IMG/VR virus record: IMGVR_UViG_3300024975_000032 | Coordinates: 1-38,006 of that record | Source: a virus | DNA length: 38,006 nt | Reading direction: 5' to 3' (one strand) | In this document: positions 1 through 9,745 of the stretch, in pieces | Numbering within the stretch: the stretch's first letter is position 1 | Layout of the letters: each line of letters starts with the position of its first letter | Notes under the pieces: model-generated | What the model was told of the DNA's origin: nothing | The model's input: the letters and a program-made list of their open reading frames with translations, nothing else | The model's database searches: none | Program-made: the position numbers and the translations under genes

Positions 1-14
1 TACGCCAGAACAGT

Positions 15-115
15 TGATGCGCCGCGCGATATTTGAAGGTTAGATTCTGCGATATTTGCCTTATGATTCTATTGCGGGACTGGATATTTAATTGCACATA
101 ATGAAAGTTGTAAAT
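15..115. other. Putative right terminus of the transposable prophage
   Basis: The terminal gene ends at 116 and no gene fits below it. Reading inward from nt 15 the sequence begins TGATGCGCCGCGCGA. The remembered right end of phage Mu begins TGAAGCGGCGCACGA, so 12 of 15 positions agree, including the terminal TG and a CGA at +13 to +15. This places the phage/host junction at nt 14/15 and makes nt 1-14 host DNA. If transposition duplicated 5 bp, the duplicate would be nt 10-14 (acagt). The other terminus is outside the window. The junction is an inference from similarity to Mu and from the position of the repeats. Confidence 0.65.
26..58. repeat. Direct repeats, probable transposase-binding sites at the phage end
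   Basis: GCGATATTTG occurs at 26-35 and again at 49-58, 23 bp apart, and both copies are followed by a related tail ending GATTCT. A weaker relative (GGATATTTA) lies at 82-90. Mu has 22-bp-spaced MuA sites at its right end, with the CGA of the first site at the same distance from the terminus. These are therefore the likely R1 and R2 sites for the transposase encoded at 36381-34267. Confidence 0.6.
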
Positions 116-1162
116 TTACACTACACCTGAAATCCGCAACTCGCCGCGCGCTCCCGCCCCGCTTCGCGTTCCAGTTTGGGTGGCTCCGCCTCCGCCACCA
201 GGGGCCTCCCCATCCACTCCGTTGCCGGATATTGATGCGGCTCCGCCGTCACCGCCAAATTGACTGGTGCCAGCCGCACGCAAATTGCCGCTGGCATCTA
301 CAGATCCACCCGCCGCCGCACCGAATATACTGCTACCCGATGCCGTAGAGGCATTGGTTGACGCGTTGGTTCCCGCGTATACAGTATCTGTGCCTGTTGC
401 AGCGGTTGCCGACCCGGTTGCCGCGAATCCCATGCCTACGCCATCGGTGAACGCCGCCGTAATACCTACAGCACCACCATACTGAGCGACGGTACCGGGG
501 AATACGGTAATTAATGAGCCAAATGATGAGCCAGTACCAAGGTTACCACCGCCCACCCCAGTGACCGCTGCGCCGCCAACCCCTATAGTTACCGCCTCAG
601 TCGCACCGACAGCGGATGCCAATATATCAAATGCCATACATCCTCCACCGCCCCCACCTGCCGATGCAACTGCCGTATTATTCGTTCTCTGCCCAGAGTT
701 TCCATCTCCAACTATCATCCCGGGAAAACGTTTGTACCCTGGCGGCTGGACGAACGTTGCAGATTCGGTGAATATTTTAGTGAATCCTGACAGCACTATT
801 GAGTGCAGAGCAGCACCATCAGAGACGAGCAACCTGGCTTCCCCAGGGTACATGATAAATGAGTTCAATAAATCAATTGTTTCGGAGCCATTTGCGGCTA
901 ATGTAATGTCGCCAGTACCTGAATTTCTGACATAGGCATGCCAGGAACTACCCAGCGTTGCTGATCGCTCGAGTGTTTGCGTGAATGTACCCGATAAATC
1001 AAACCACCGCGAACAGTCGTTTATTCCCAGGATGGCATTCTCCGACCGCTCTAATCGAGTTAATGACGGCACTAAAGATTTACGATCCATAAATGCCAGC
1101 TCCCCCAGCATTCCACACACCGGAACTTGGTCCGGGCGCCGTCCAATTAAGCTACTTGTCAT
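116..1162 (-). CDS. Glycine-rich tail fibre or adhesin protein
   Basis: This is the last gene of the phage, about 348 aa. Start ATG at 1162 is preferred: GGAG lies 7 nt upstream and the ATG overlaps the previous stop as ATGA. An in-frame ATG at 1192 has no such support. The N-terminal half is ordinary, while the C-terminal half carries poly-glycine runs (GGGGGG, GGGGG) among Ala, Ser, Thr and Asn, and ends RGELRISGVV. Gly-rich C-termini of this sort occur in phage tail fibres and adhesins that touch the host surface, and the distal position fits that role. Whether it is structural or a separate adhesin tip is not visible. Confidence 0.7.
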   Translation of the reverse strand: MTSSLIGRRPDQVPVCGMLGELAFMDRKSLVPSLTRLERSENAILGINDCSRWFDLSGTFTQTLERSATLGSSWHAYVRNSGTGDITLAANGSETIDLLNSFIMYPGEARLLVSDGAALHSIVLSGFTKIFTESATFVQPPGYKRFPGMIVGDGNSGQRTNNTAVASAGGGGGGCMAFDILASAVGATEAVTIGVGGAAVTGVGGGNLGTGSSFGSLITVFPGTVAQYGGAVGITAAFTDGVGMGFAATGSATAATGTDTVYAGTNASTNASTASGSSIFGAAAGGSVDASGNLRAAGTSQFGGDGGAASISGNGVDGEAPGGGGGATQTGTRSGAGARGELRISGVV

Positions 1163-1566
1163 GGGTATACTCCAAAAATAATTGCGGGCCATCCGTCTCT
1201 ACGATGAGGCTCATGTAATACAGGTGCAGTAGTTGATACTACGGCAAGCGTGATTGGATCGTAGGTGATTATATCCGGTAGATAATGGATGAACGATTCG
1301 TCCAGCGGATGAATTTCGGTCATCGAACCATGCCCGCCCCACTGCCATAGCCCAATCAGAGTGAATGGTAATGCTAAGTCAGCAAAAGAGTTAGGGTCGA
1401 GATTATCCCCCGTCACTGCCTCAATCAGAATTTTCCCTGAAAATTCCTGAGTACCTGGCATCGGCAGAGTATATTCGGTAAACACCCTGCGGATCGCCTC
1501 TTGCTGTACTTGCGATAATGAATCCAATGTAATGCCTGCGGGTGCTGCTACTATAATTCGTTTCAT
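1159..1566 (-). CDS. Tail-fibre-region phage protein of unknown function
   Basis: A 135-aa protein with no family I recognise. Start ATG 1566 has AAGGA about 7 nt upstream. It has no signal peptide, membrane segment or Cys-rich motif. Its stop overlaps the start of the glycine-rich fibre gene, so the two are probably translationally coupled. By position between two fibre genes it may be a fibre component or a fibre assembly factor, but this is position only. Confidence 0.6.
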   Translation of the reverse strand: MKRIIVAAPAGITLDSLSQVQQEAIRRVFTEYTLPMPGTQEFSGKILIEAVTGDNLDPNSFADLALPFTLIGLWQWGGHGSMTEIHPLDESFIHYLPDIITYDPITLAVVSTTAPVLHEPHRRDGWPAIIFGVYP

Positions 1567-1575
1567 GGCATATCC

Positions 1576-3213
1576 TTAAAGTGTTGAAAGAACTTGAAGA
1601 TCCGCATTAGCTAACCTCACAGGCCACCCGCTTATAGCCGCCATAGGTTTGCATAATACATCTGATCCAGAAAAACTAGACCCAATAGCCATTGCTGTGA
1701 CTGTTGGTAATGTAGCGCTAGTATCGGTACCAACAGTCCCCCCGTTAATACATGCGGCCACATCATTCAACTGGTAGGCTATGGCTATTTGATATTCAGT
1801 GCCAGAAACTAAAGTCCCAAAAGAAATGCTGCATTGCTCAACACCACCAGCAACTATTTTCAAAGCGGTCACCCCGGAGACGGACTGAATATAAATGCGT
1901 TCATTCGCAGAATTATCGCTAATGTCTAGAATTGTTCGTGTTCCGCTGGCATTAGCGATAAAATTTATTAAGAACGAAAATTCATCCTGCCTGTACCAAT
2001 CGCCGAAGTTAGGTTCAGCGATTGTCGCCGCTTCTGCTGACCTAGTTATTGCCGCTTCTGCTGGGACTGGAATGTAACTACTTGTAAATGCTTTATTTAA
2101 TTCAATCTGGGAACCTCCGAAGAATACTGTCCCAGTGTCGGATGCTATAACAGAGCTAGTTGGGTACAGGAGTAGTCGCAGAACAGTATTCCCGGTATTG
2201 TTATTCGTCGCAGTTACTGACAGCCTGTATACATCATGCCCTTGAGGGGAAAGCGCTAGGAGGACGCCGCCGGAACCTAGTACAGATACAGATAAAGTAT
2301 TCCAATCAATTGTAAAGTAAGCCGTGACTGTTGAACCACCGTACATCTGCACTACAAATCGTGAGGCTGGGTTTGGAGCGCACTTTTTCAAATAACAACT
2401 AACCGCATGCGTATTTCCATCATTACTAATTGCCATATCCTTATATATTGCCGATGAATCGGATATATTTGAATCTATAACCTCATGCAATGTAACACCA
2501 GTAGATGTATCCGTAGTACCTATAGTAGCACCAAAGAAAACAGGCCACGTATCAGGAGAATCCCCATATGGCATGGAGTTTATCCTCTCCTCTTCAATCA
2601 GCAATCCTAAGCATCGCCCCGTACTTGGATCATATTCAAATCGTGGGACATTTACTGGCAACAGTTCCAATGGACCAATTTTGCCAGTGACCCGCGCGGC
2701 AGAAGTTCTACCAAATGCGACTCTAGTGCCTATTTGCTGGGTATTTGCAAAATCCAAGTTCAGGACAGGCCGACTTAAAGGATGGCCTGTCACAATATCC
2801 AATAAAATCGGCCACCAATTATCGGGGTCTAAACTTGGATCCAGCGACCCGCCCCCTGCTATTTTCCGGCGATATGTGCGTCCATTAATAGGCGAATAAA
2901 CCAAAAAACCATCAATGTAGCTGGTTCCTGTTACCCACAATACCGCACCTGTTAATGCCGCAGTATTAATGGCGGATGCATTGGCAGCCGCTGCGCTATT
3001 AGCTGCGCTCGATGCAGATGATAGCGCTGATAGGGCATTGTAATAACAATCCACTGCATTGTTATAACAGTTGATTGCCAATGCAATCAACTGCACACGA
3101 AATGGAGCCAGCGCGGCTAAAAAGTTATCCATCAGCGTTTCAAACGTTGATGGCGTTCCGACGCTGGGCGTCGGCGGTAATTCGTCAGGACTAACGGGGG
3201 ATGTTTGTGCCAT
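1576..3213 (-). CDS. Tail fibre / receptor-binding protein with lectin-like fold
   Basis: A 545-aa protein. The N-terminal 90 residues are helical and Ala/Ser/Asn-rich, typical of a shaft or anchor. The middle contains LLIEEERIN and, further on, SSYIPVPAEAAITRSAE, motifs found in phage spike and fibre proteins. The last 120 residues look like a concanavalin-A/LamG-type beta sandwich (FSFLINFIAN, then ERIYIQ and ACINGG). Start ATG overlaps the upstream stop as TAATG. It likely binds the host surface. The family assignment rests on motif recall. Confidence 0.7.
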   Translation of the reverse strand: MAQTSPVSPDELPPTPSVGTPSTFETLMDNFLAALAPFRVQLIALAINCYNNAVDCYYNALSALSSASSAANSAAAANASAINTAALTGAVLWVTGTSYIDGFLVYSPINGRTYRRKIAGGGSLDPSLDPDNWWPILLDIVTGHPLSRPVLNLDFANTQQIGTRVAFGRTSAARVTGKIGPLELLPVNVPRFEYDPSTGRCLGLLIEEERINSMPYGDSPDTWPVFFGATIGTTDTSTGVTLHEVIDSNISDSSAIYKDMAISNDGNTHAVSCYLKKCAPNPASRFVVQMYGGSTVTAYFTIDWNTLSVSVLGSGGVLLALSPQGHDVYRLSVTATNNNTGNTVLRLLLYPTSSVIASDTGTVFFGGSQIELNKAFTSSYIPVPAEAAITRSAEAATIAEPNFGDWYRQDEFSFLINFIANASGTRTILDISDNSANERIYIQSVSGVTALKIVAGGVEQCSISFGTLVSGTEYQIAIAYQLNDVAACINGGTVGTDTSATLPTVTAMAIGSSFSGSDVLCKPMAAISGWPVRLANADLQVLSTL

Positions 3214-4268
3214 TATATTTCCTCTACGGTTAAGTTTATTTTTGCATGCTCAGGGTAAGCAAGATCAAATTCAAAACTGGTCCAAAATCCATCGACCAAC
3301 AATAAATCGAAATACCCGTCGGTATCCGTTAGCCAATACCACACCGCTATTTTTCCATTCAGCTGCGATTTTAGTTTTTTGACGGAATTTACTCGATTTT
3401 TTTTCAGAACTAACGTTTGCCTAGTTTCAGGAATTTCAAGCCTAGGGGTCATCTCATTAATGCTCCCGTCAAAATGCCGACTCACAGTCGAGTAGTTTTT
3501 TCCGCCTATTTTCGGGCTATACTCAATATCACCGATGTAATAATGGCGTCCAATAACACAGGGAGTAACTTCGACTAAACCTGATGTTGCCGTTAGAGTT
3601 ATCGTGATTACTCCATTAGTGTACGGCGGTAGGTTGTCGCGAACGATGGCCGGTTTTGTCGAAAATGGCGCAAAACAATAATCATAATAGCCAAATACCT
3701 CGCGCGTATTCAGGTTAATGCTTTCGCTGAATACCGTGTCTCCGCTGCTTGTTTCGGTAATTTCTACTGCATTGGCTACCATGCGCCGCAGCGCTAATGC
3801 ATCTATTCGCTCGCCAGCGGTTAGCACGATAGTAAGCGGGGATGGCGCAATCGTGCGCTGATCTGTTTGCAGGTAAAACATAGCCCAGCGATTTGTCCTG
3901 CCAATTCGTAACCAATGCACATCATCGGTTAACGCATTACCGATATTTCCAGCACTTTTTGACTCATACGCCCAGTGGGCAACAGGGTCAATAACCCGTT
4001 CTCCGACTACGTAAGTAGCTGCGCCAGAATACACCTGATACGTATCTCCCAGCCATTTCCACCATGTAGGCGAGCTGGCCGGGGCGTGACCGTTATTAGC
4101 CGCCTGCAAAGACTGATACTCGGATATTAATCCAAGAGTGCCTGCTACGCTGGCTGTTGCATCCACAGCATAAGTTGCGCCTGGGTCATAAGCGGGTGAG
4201 GCTACCTCAGGGACTGAGCTGTATGTCAGTATTGCGTCGGTTATTTCCAGCGGAACTATGACGCTCAT
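3213..4268 (-). CDS. Tail tip / baseplate protein with carbohydrate-binding-like module
   Basis: A 351-aa protein directly after the tape measure gene (ATGA overlap), the usual place for a distal tail or baseplate hub protein. Residues about 25-125 contain two short modules with conserved aromatics (a YDPGATYAV segment, then PTWWKWLGDTYQVY and DDVHWLRIG) that resemble the small CBM5/12-type carbohydrate-binding modules of phage tail proteins. The C-terminal part, rich in beta strands and Trp, is probably the structural core. Distal tail protein is the best guess, and a receptor-contacting role is inferred. Confidence 0.65.
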   Translation of the reverse strand: MSVIVPLEITDAILTYSSVPEVASPAYDPGATYAVDATASVAGTLGLISEYQSLQAANNGHAPASSPTWWKWLGDTYQVYSGAATYVVGERVIDPVAHWAYESKSAGNIGNALTDDVHWLRIGRTNRWAMFYLQTDQRTIAPSPLTIVLTAGERIDALALRRMVANAVEITETSSGDTVFSESINLNTREVFGYYDYCFAPFSTKPAIVRDNLPPYTNGVITITLTATSGLVEVTPCVIGRHYYIGDIEYSPKIGGKNYSTVSRHFDGSINEMTPRLEIPETRQTLVLKKNRVNSVKKLKSQLNGKIAVWYWLTDTDGYFDLLLVDGFWTSFEFDLAYPEHAKINLTVEEI

Positions 4269-7200
4269 GCTATGACCACTGTGCGTAATTCTGTTCCGCC
4301 CATCGTGACTTTGCCCAATATTGTTGCGGTATCCCTTGTGTTGTCCTTAGTATCGCCTGTGTTTCGTTCTATTTTTTCAAGCTTCGCCTCAAGCTTTGCT
4401 ACTATAGCGGTTAATGCTTTGATTTCGGACACCAGCTCATCATTATTTTGACCTCCCGACAACATAGCCTGTGTTTGCCGGGCATTAAATATCCGGCTAG
4501 GACCTGTTGCTTCGATTTCTGGACCGTCCTCTCCAACCAGTCGCAACCCACCTAAATGATCGCCACCGGCGGCGAATGCCGGTAATTTGTTTGCTAATGC
4601 CCAGGCATTTGACGCTCCTGCATTCCATCCCATCAGCGCATCCAGCGATTGAGCGCTAATACCCTCAGCTTTTGCGGTCGTGTAGACCAGCGCAGGGTTA
4701 CCGGCTGCCAGAGTGTCATTAACCCACTGCTGAGCGAACGGAATCGTGTAGTTGCCACCGGTCTTGCTATTGATGAGACCACTGGCCGCGTCATAAAACG
4801 CACCGCCGGATGATTGATAGCCATCCGGCGTCGCACCCTCATTGACGCGGAATGGCAGCGTAGGGGGTACGGACACTGTCGTTTGAGCAGCGACCGATTT
4901 GGCGGAATCAACACCGCGTAACGCGTCGGCCAGTGACAGTACTGAATTATCAATACCGCGCAACAGATCGATTTGGGTTTTCGCTGAAGATAATATGCCG
5001 TCGAGCCGATCAATATCGGCGTTGTACGTATCAGTTAGGATGGCGTACTGATCATCGTAATTTTTTTGCGCCGCCGTTGCTGCATCACCAATCGCGGTCA
5101 GCGTAAGTTGCGCGACACTAACCTGAGTATCCGCATGATCAGCTAAATCGGTAATGACAACCGCCGTGCGCCCTTGGTCGCGCTGGTATTCCAGGAATGT
5201 TGAAAATAGTTGCTCACTTGGCTTAGCTATATCAGTTAATGCGTGGTCGAGCCCTGTAAAATTGACCAATGAGCCACCGGATCGAGCCATATCAAGAGCA
5301 GATTGCAATACAGACTGAGCCGATACCCGTCGCTGACGTGTCAGTTCTGCTGTATCAACGACAGTTGATCCTAATGCCGCTCTGATTTTTCCAGCAACTG
5401 ATGTCAACGTATTTAATAAATCGGATGCTGATTGCTTTTGCGTTTCGTTTGATTTTAGCGCGGCATCGAGCTGTTTTTTTAACGCCATTGAATCATCTTT
5501 ATATTTTTTGCTGGCAATATCCTTTTCGGCAGCCACCGACGCGGTCAAACGTTGCAGCGACTTATCTAATGCAGCGTTAGCCGCATCGGCCGCGGATTTT
5601 TGCGCCGCAGCCAGATCTTGCGTAGCGTAGATCATGTATTGCGTCGCCCGCAAACTGATGTCCATCGCTGCGATTTCGTCTTTGCGCTTCGCGGCGAGAG
5701 CTGCTGATACATTACCTTGCGCTTCCATTAACGCAATATCTAACCCGCGCCGCTGTTGCGCCAGCTGCGCCGCAGCAGCAGCATCTTGAGCAACATAAAT
5801 CATTTGCTGATAGTTAACCGCGATAGCATCGCCGGTGAGTCGCAACGCCGCTATCTCATCAGCGCGCCGGGTATTTAGCGCATCGACAGACCGCCCGGAC
5901 GCCTCATAATAGGAAACCTCTAAAGCCCGCTGTCTTGCGGCCACCGCAGCAGCATCCTGGGCCGCATAGATCATGCGTTTATAGTTAACTGCGATTACAT
6001 CGCCTGTTAGCTGCAACGCCGCTATCTCATCAGCACGCTGAGCGGCCAGCGCATCGGCGGCGCGTCCTGCAGCGCTGTAGTAATCGATCTCTAACGAGCG
6101 GCGAGTATTAGTCGCATCTTCGACACCTTTATAATAGGTGTCGGCCGCATCGCTCAACTTGAGCAACATGGAATATTGATGCTGCCCGGCCTCAGTCGAT
6201 AAATCGACCGCTTCGACTTGTTGGCGATAGCCCTCGCGACTGGCCGCCAAACTTAATGCCACATCGCCTAATTGACTGTTCAGCTGAGCGTTGTTGCGAG
6301 ACTGCTTTTCATTGTTGGAGAAAAATTTATCGTAATAAGCATCGAATTGTTTCTGAAATTCCTTAATGCCACCGGCCGCCTGGGCCAGTCCATCGCTGAT
6401 AGCGATCGCGTCCCTTGAGATGCTCAAACCGCTGGTCGCGAGCGCATCTTGGACGATAGCGATTTCCGACACGATCCGGACTGTTGTCTCCAGCATCCCT
6501 TCGCCCAGCTGTTGATACTGACCGAGGATGTCTCCAAACACGGACGTCGACATAGTATCGAGAGCAGCACCAATAACCCCATCGAGCTTTTTAGCAGCAT
6601 CTTCGCCGGATAACCCTTTCAAGTCGACCGTTAGCGCCGGGATGACGTAGTTTTTAACGCGGTCAGACAAGCCCATACCCAGGTTATCAGCGAGCCCATT
6701 CATAGTCTCGCCCATGCTCTTGAAAACGCTGTTAAGCGCTTTTTGGGTAGCGTCGTCTATCGCTGCATATTGCGTGCTGTATGATGTTTTGTCACTGCTA
6801 AACAGCCCGCCCTTGGTTTTGGTTTCAATTGTCGCAAACTGTTGAGCTGACAGATTCCCGCCTGCCATAATGCTACTGATTGATGTCGGATTAGTTGAAA
6901 TGCCCTGATTGACAACTGTGCTGGTTTGCTTTCCGCCGAACAAAAATCCGAGCACAGCTTTTCCAATCGGATCGAAACCAGCCATGTTAATCGGGTCTAT
7001 TGATGTCAAGAAACCAGACATACCCGTTAATTTAGAACCAGGAAGAGCAGCAAAGTCTTTTAATCCGCCCGCTTGGTATAGCCGGGTAATAACGTCAGTT
7101 ATTCCCGAGTGCAGATCGGCAATACCACGATCAATACTCCGCAATGTCGCATATTCTTCAGCATGTATATCTCTCAACAGCTGATAGGTTTTATCAATCG

Positions 7201-9745
7201 ACTGGGATTTGGCTGTTGGGTCACCTAACACGGTGCCTGTGTCGGATGACATTTTAGGCGATTCGCTACTGGCACCCGAATTAGACATCATGCCGTAACC
7301 CAGCGCCGCCATAACAGCGCCCATAGCCGCAACGCCAGCAAAGCCGCCCCAGCCGCTTTGCGCAAACATAGTCGCGGCACCAGACGCCAGCTTAGGAATA
7401 ATACTGGCCACGTAAACAGCCACCTTTTTCGCTTCCATCGCCATCGAAGCCACACCCAAAGCTATTTCGATGCCATGAAAGGCTTGCGCAGCGGCGGTTT
7501 TTTCACCAAACATTTTGCTCGCAGCGCCGGCGACCTGTCTGGCGCTGCTTAAAGATGTCTGTAATTGTTTTTCCTCATGTTGCTGGACGTCCCGATACCA
7601 CTTTTCATCAGCAGCCACCTTAGTCTTAACATTTTTTATATATTCGTCGGTAAATCCCTTGCTGGCATCCGGCTGTATTGCATCTATTTCAGCTCGGCGC
7701 TTCGCAAGATCTTCCATGTCTTTGACATTGTCCTTAATAGTCTGGCCCATTTTTTCCAGGGCACCGACCATTAACGAAAAACCGCCCAACGCTCCATCAA
7801 ACACCGCCGAAGATACTTTGCCAAGCTCTCCCATGCTGTCTTTTGTGTTATCGATAGTGCTGTTGTAGTTCTCCAAAGATTTCCAGGCGCTATCAATTGC
7901 TTTTTGTTGCTTTTCAATGTCATCGCTGGCGCTGGATTTAGCGACAACCTCAACGGCAGTACCGGGGCTAACGCCCTTTAACAGCAATTGCGTGTACATA
8001 TATTGCTGTGCCGACATAGTCAACTTGTCATATCTGTCGCGCTCAGCATCCATAGCCGATGCGCCAGCATCAATACCTTTTTTCTGCGCTTCCAGCGCTT
8101 GAATGGAATCCCAAATGGCGATTGACGATGTCTGAACCGCATCGCTCATACCCAGCGCTGCAAGCTTCGACAACTCATAATCGCGCTCTGACAGCGAAAG
8201 TTTTAAATGCTGGTCGTTTAAAGCATCAATTGCATTACGGATAGCATCGGCATGCTTTTTCGCCTCTGCCGCCGCTTTCTTGGTGGCTTCGGTAGATAGC
8301 CCAGCAGCGGAACCCACCGCATTATGCGATGCCGCCAGTTGCAAGTTCTTTGCTGTAGATTGTTCGGCTTCTGCCGTGGCTTTTTTCTGCTCATCGGTTA
8401 GATTTTGATGAGCCACGGCAGCGCCTTCAATACTTGCCACATAAGTGCCGATCCAATCCGTGCTGAGGTCTTGCTTTAATTGCTTGCCGACATCGGCAAA
8501 GCCGTTAACCAGCGGCTTATCGACTACGGCCTTTGAGGAGGAAAAGCTAAAGTCGCCCACGCCCATACGGGCAACATCACCCGCCGCTGCGCTTGCCCTA
8601 GCGGTTGCATTATCGAGGGTATTGCCGACATTGATTGCGAGAGCGCCAAAAATGATCCCAACCGAATGACCCAGACCAACAAACAAGCCGATCATATCGT
8701 TGACCACGAATTTAACATTGCTCTGCATTTGGTCGCCGGAAACAATCCAGCCTGAAGCGGTATCTGCTGCGGCACCCAGCCCGGCCTCTTTTAATGTTGC
8801 CCAACCACTGCTGATAATTTGAGTGGTGACATCCCAAGCGCCTTTAGCCAAATTGCTGGCCGATACATTGGTATCGCCAACGGTGATGGCCGCTTCGTTA
8901 AACTCTCTGATGCTATCGAGCGCATTTTTAGCGCCGGTTAAAAAGCCGCCCCAAATAGCCGAGGTCGGCTGTTCGATCGATTTGATCAACCGCGTCCAGG
9001 AATTACTCATGTCGGTTGTTTGTGCATTGATGTTTTGCGCCGTCGCAGCAGCAGCGCCATCAAAAGTATGCAGGGCTTTAGCCAGTGTATCGCTGAAAAA
9101 AGCAGTCGTTGCTTTGCCTTCATTGACCAGATTTTTAAACCCCCCGGCGGGTAAACCTGCGGCTTTATCCATTTCCTGGAGTAATCCTGGGATGGGTTCC
9201 ATGACTTGGTTAAAGTTTTCAGCATTGAGCATGCCCAATGATTGACTCAGGCCAAAAAACGTTTGCTTTAATTGATCGTTACCGACGCCCAAGGCGCTGG
9301 CGGCATCATTAAGGCCTTCGAAAAACTCCTTAGTGCGTTGGCTGGTGATTAATCCGGAGTTTTGCAAATTCCGCAGCGTGGTGTAGCTATCGGAAAGGTC
9401 ATTGATTTTTTTATGTTGGGCGTCGGCAACCGTATCAATGTACCCCAGCGTTTGCGCATAATCGCCGGCTGTCGCGGTCAGCGAGTGCAGCCGGGTATCC
9501 AAATCCTGAACAGTGGCGGTATCTTTGATGATCTTATCGCCAAAGTTAATCAGCTCATAAATGCCGACCAATGGCGCTATCGTCTTAACCAGGCCCGCCG
9601 CTGCCGACTCCATAGTCCGCAAATTGCGACTGGCATTGCTGGAGGCATTAGAAATACGGTTTATATTGTCGCCAGTTTGCCCCAGCACTTCAGCGCTGCC
9701 GTCGGCATTGACCCTAATCCGTAATCCTAACGTTAAATCGCTCAT
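4265..9745 (-). CDS. Tail tape measure protein
   Basis: An 1826-aa protein, the largest in the window, which sets tail length and is ejected with the DNA. The N-terminal 250 residues match the pattern of the tape-measure N-terminal domain (NAENFNQVMEPIPGLLQEM, then a conserved KTATAFFSDTLAKAL-like stretch). Long coiled-coil and Ala-rich regions follow, with a hydrophobic segment near 7280-7460 (VAVYVASIIPKLASG onward). Three tandem repeats lie at 5600-6105. The C-terminus carries a GGDHLGGLRLVGEDGPE motif seen in other tape measures. It overlaps the chaperone frame upstream (ATGA). At about 1.5 Angstrom per residue the tail would be near 270 nm. Confidence 0.93.
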   Translation of the reverse strand: MSDLTLGLRIRVNADGSAEVLGQTGDNINRISNASSNASRNLRTMESAAAGLVKTIAPLVGIYELINFGDKIIKDTATVQDLDTRLHSLTATAGDYAQTLGYIDTVADAQHKKINDLSDSYTTLRNLQNSGLITSQRTKEFFEGLNDAASALGVGNDQLKQTFFGLSQSLGMLNAENFNQVMEPIPGLLQEMDKAAGLPAGGFKNLVNEGKATTAFFSDTLAKALHTFDGAAAATAQNINAQTTDMSNSWTRLIKSIEQPTSAIWGGFLTGAKNALDSIREFNEAAITVGDTNVSASNLAKGAWDVTTQIISSGWATLKEAGLGAAADTASGWIVSGDQMQSNVKFVVNDMIGLFVGLGHSVGIIFGALAINVGNTLDNATARASAAAGDVARMGVGDFSFSSSKAVVDKPLVNGFADVGKQLKQDLSTDWIGTYVASIEGAAVAHQNLTDEQKKATAEAEQSTAKNLQLAASHNAVGSAAGLSTEATKKAAAEAKKHADAIRNAIDALNDQHLKLSLSERDYELSKLAALGMSDAVQTSSIAIWDSIQALEAQKKGIDAGASAMDAERDRYDKLTMSAQQYMYTQLLLKGVSPGTAVEVVAKSSASDDIEKQQKAIDSAWKSLENYNSTIDNTKDSMGELGKVSSAVFDGALGGFSLMVGALEKMGQTIKDNVKDMEDLAKRRAEIDAIQPDASKGFTDEYIKNVKTKVAADEKWYRDVQQHEEKQLQTSLSSARQVAGAASKMFGEKTAAAQAFHGIEIALGVASMAMEAKKVAVYVASIIPKLASGAATMFAQSGWGGFAGVAAMGAVMAALGYGMMSNSGASSESPKMSSDTGTVLGDPTAKSQSIDKTYQLLRDIHAEEYATLRSIDRGIADLHSGITDVITRLYQAGGLKDFAALPGSKLTGMSGFLTSIDPINMAGFDPIGKAVLGFLFGGKQTSTVVNQGISTNPTSISSIMAGGNLSAQQFATIETKTKGGLFSSDKTSYSTQYAAIDDATQKALNSVFKSMGETMNGLADNLGMGLSDRVKNYVIPALTVDLKGLSGEDAAKKLDGVIGAALDTMSTSVFGDILGQYQQLGEGMLETTVRIVSEIAIVQDALATSGLSISRDAIAISDGLAQAAGGIKEFQKQFDAYYDKFFSNNEKQSRNNAQLNSQLGDVALSLAASREGYRQQVEAVDLSTEAGQHQYSMLLKLSDAADTYYKGVEDATNTRRSLEIDYYSAAGRAADALAAQRADEIAALQLTGDVIAVNYKRMIYAAQDAAAVAARQRALEVSYYEASGRSVDALNTRRADEIAALRLTGDAIAVNYQQMIYVAQDAAAAAQLAQQRRGLDIALMEAQGNVSAALAAKRKDEIAAMDISLRATQYMIYATQDLAAAQKSAADAANAALDKSLQRLTASVAAEKDIASKKYKDDSMALKKQLDAALKSNETQKQSASDLLNTLTSVAGKIRAALGSTVVDTAELTRQRRVSAQSVLQSALDMARSGGSLVNFTGLDHALTDIAKPSEQLFSTFLEYQRDQGRTAVVITDLADHADTQVSVAQLTLTAIGDAATAAQKNYDDQYAILTDTYNADIDRLDGILSSAKTQIDLLRGIDNSVLSLADALRGVDSAKSVAAQTTVSVPPTLPFRVNEGATPDGYQSSGGAFYDAASGLINSKTGGNYTIPFAQQWVNDTLAAGNPALVYTTAKAEGISAQSLDALMGWNAGASNAWALANKLPAFAAGGDHLGGLRLVGEDGPEIEATGPSRIFNARQTQAMLSGGQNNDELVSEIKALTAIVAKLEAKLEKIERNTGDTKDNTRDTATILGKVTMGGTELRTVVIA
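5600..6105 (-). repeat. Three tandem ~57-residue repeats inside the tape measure
   Basis: Three consecutive units begin RSLEIDYYSAAG, RALEVSYYEASG and RGLDIALMEAQG. Each is followed by a RADEIAAL- or KDEIAAM-type segment and then by MIYAAQD, MIYVAQD or MIYATQD. Spacing is about 171-177 nt. The third unit has lost the LTGD-IAVNY stretch. This is unit duplication within a coiled-coil region, a known way for tape measures to change tail length. Confidence 0.85.

Noticed and set aside
267-935. Pro/Ala-rich plus-strand ORFs opposite the terminal fibre gene
   Set aside because: They are complements of Gly-rich codons of the fibre gene, with low-complexity Pro/Ala composition and no ribosome site.
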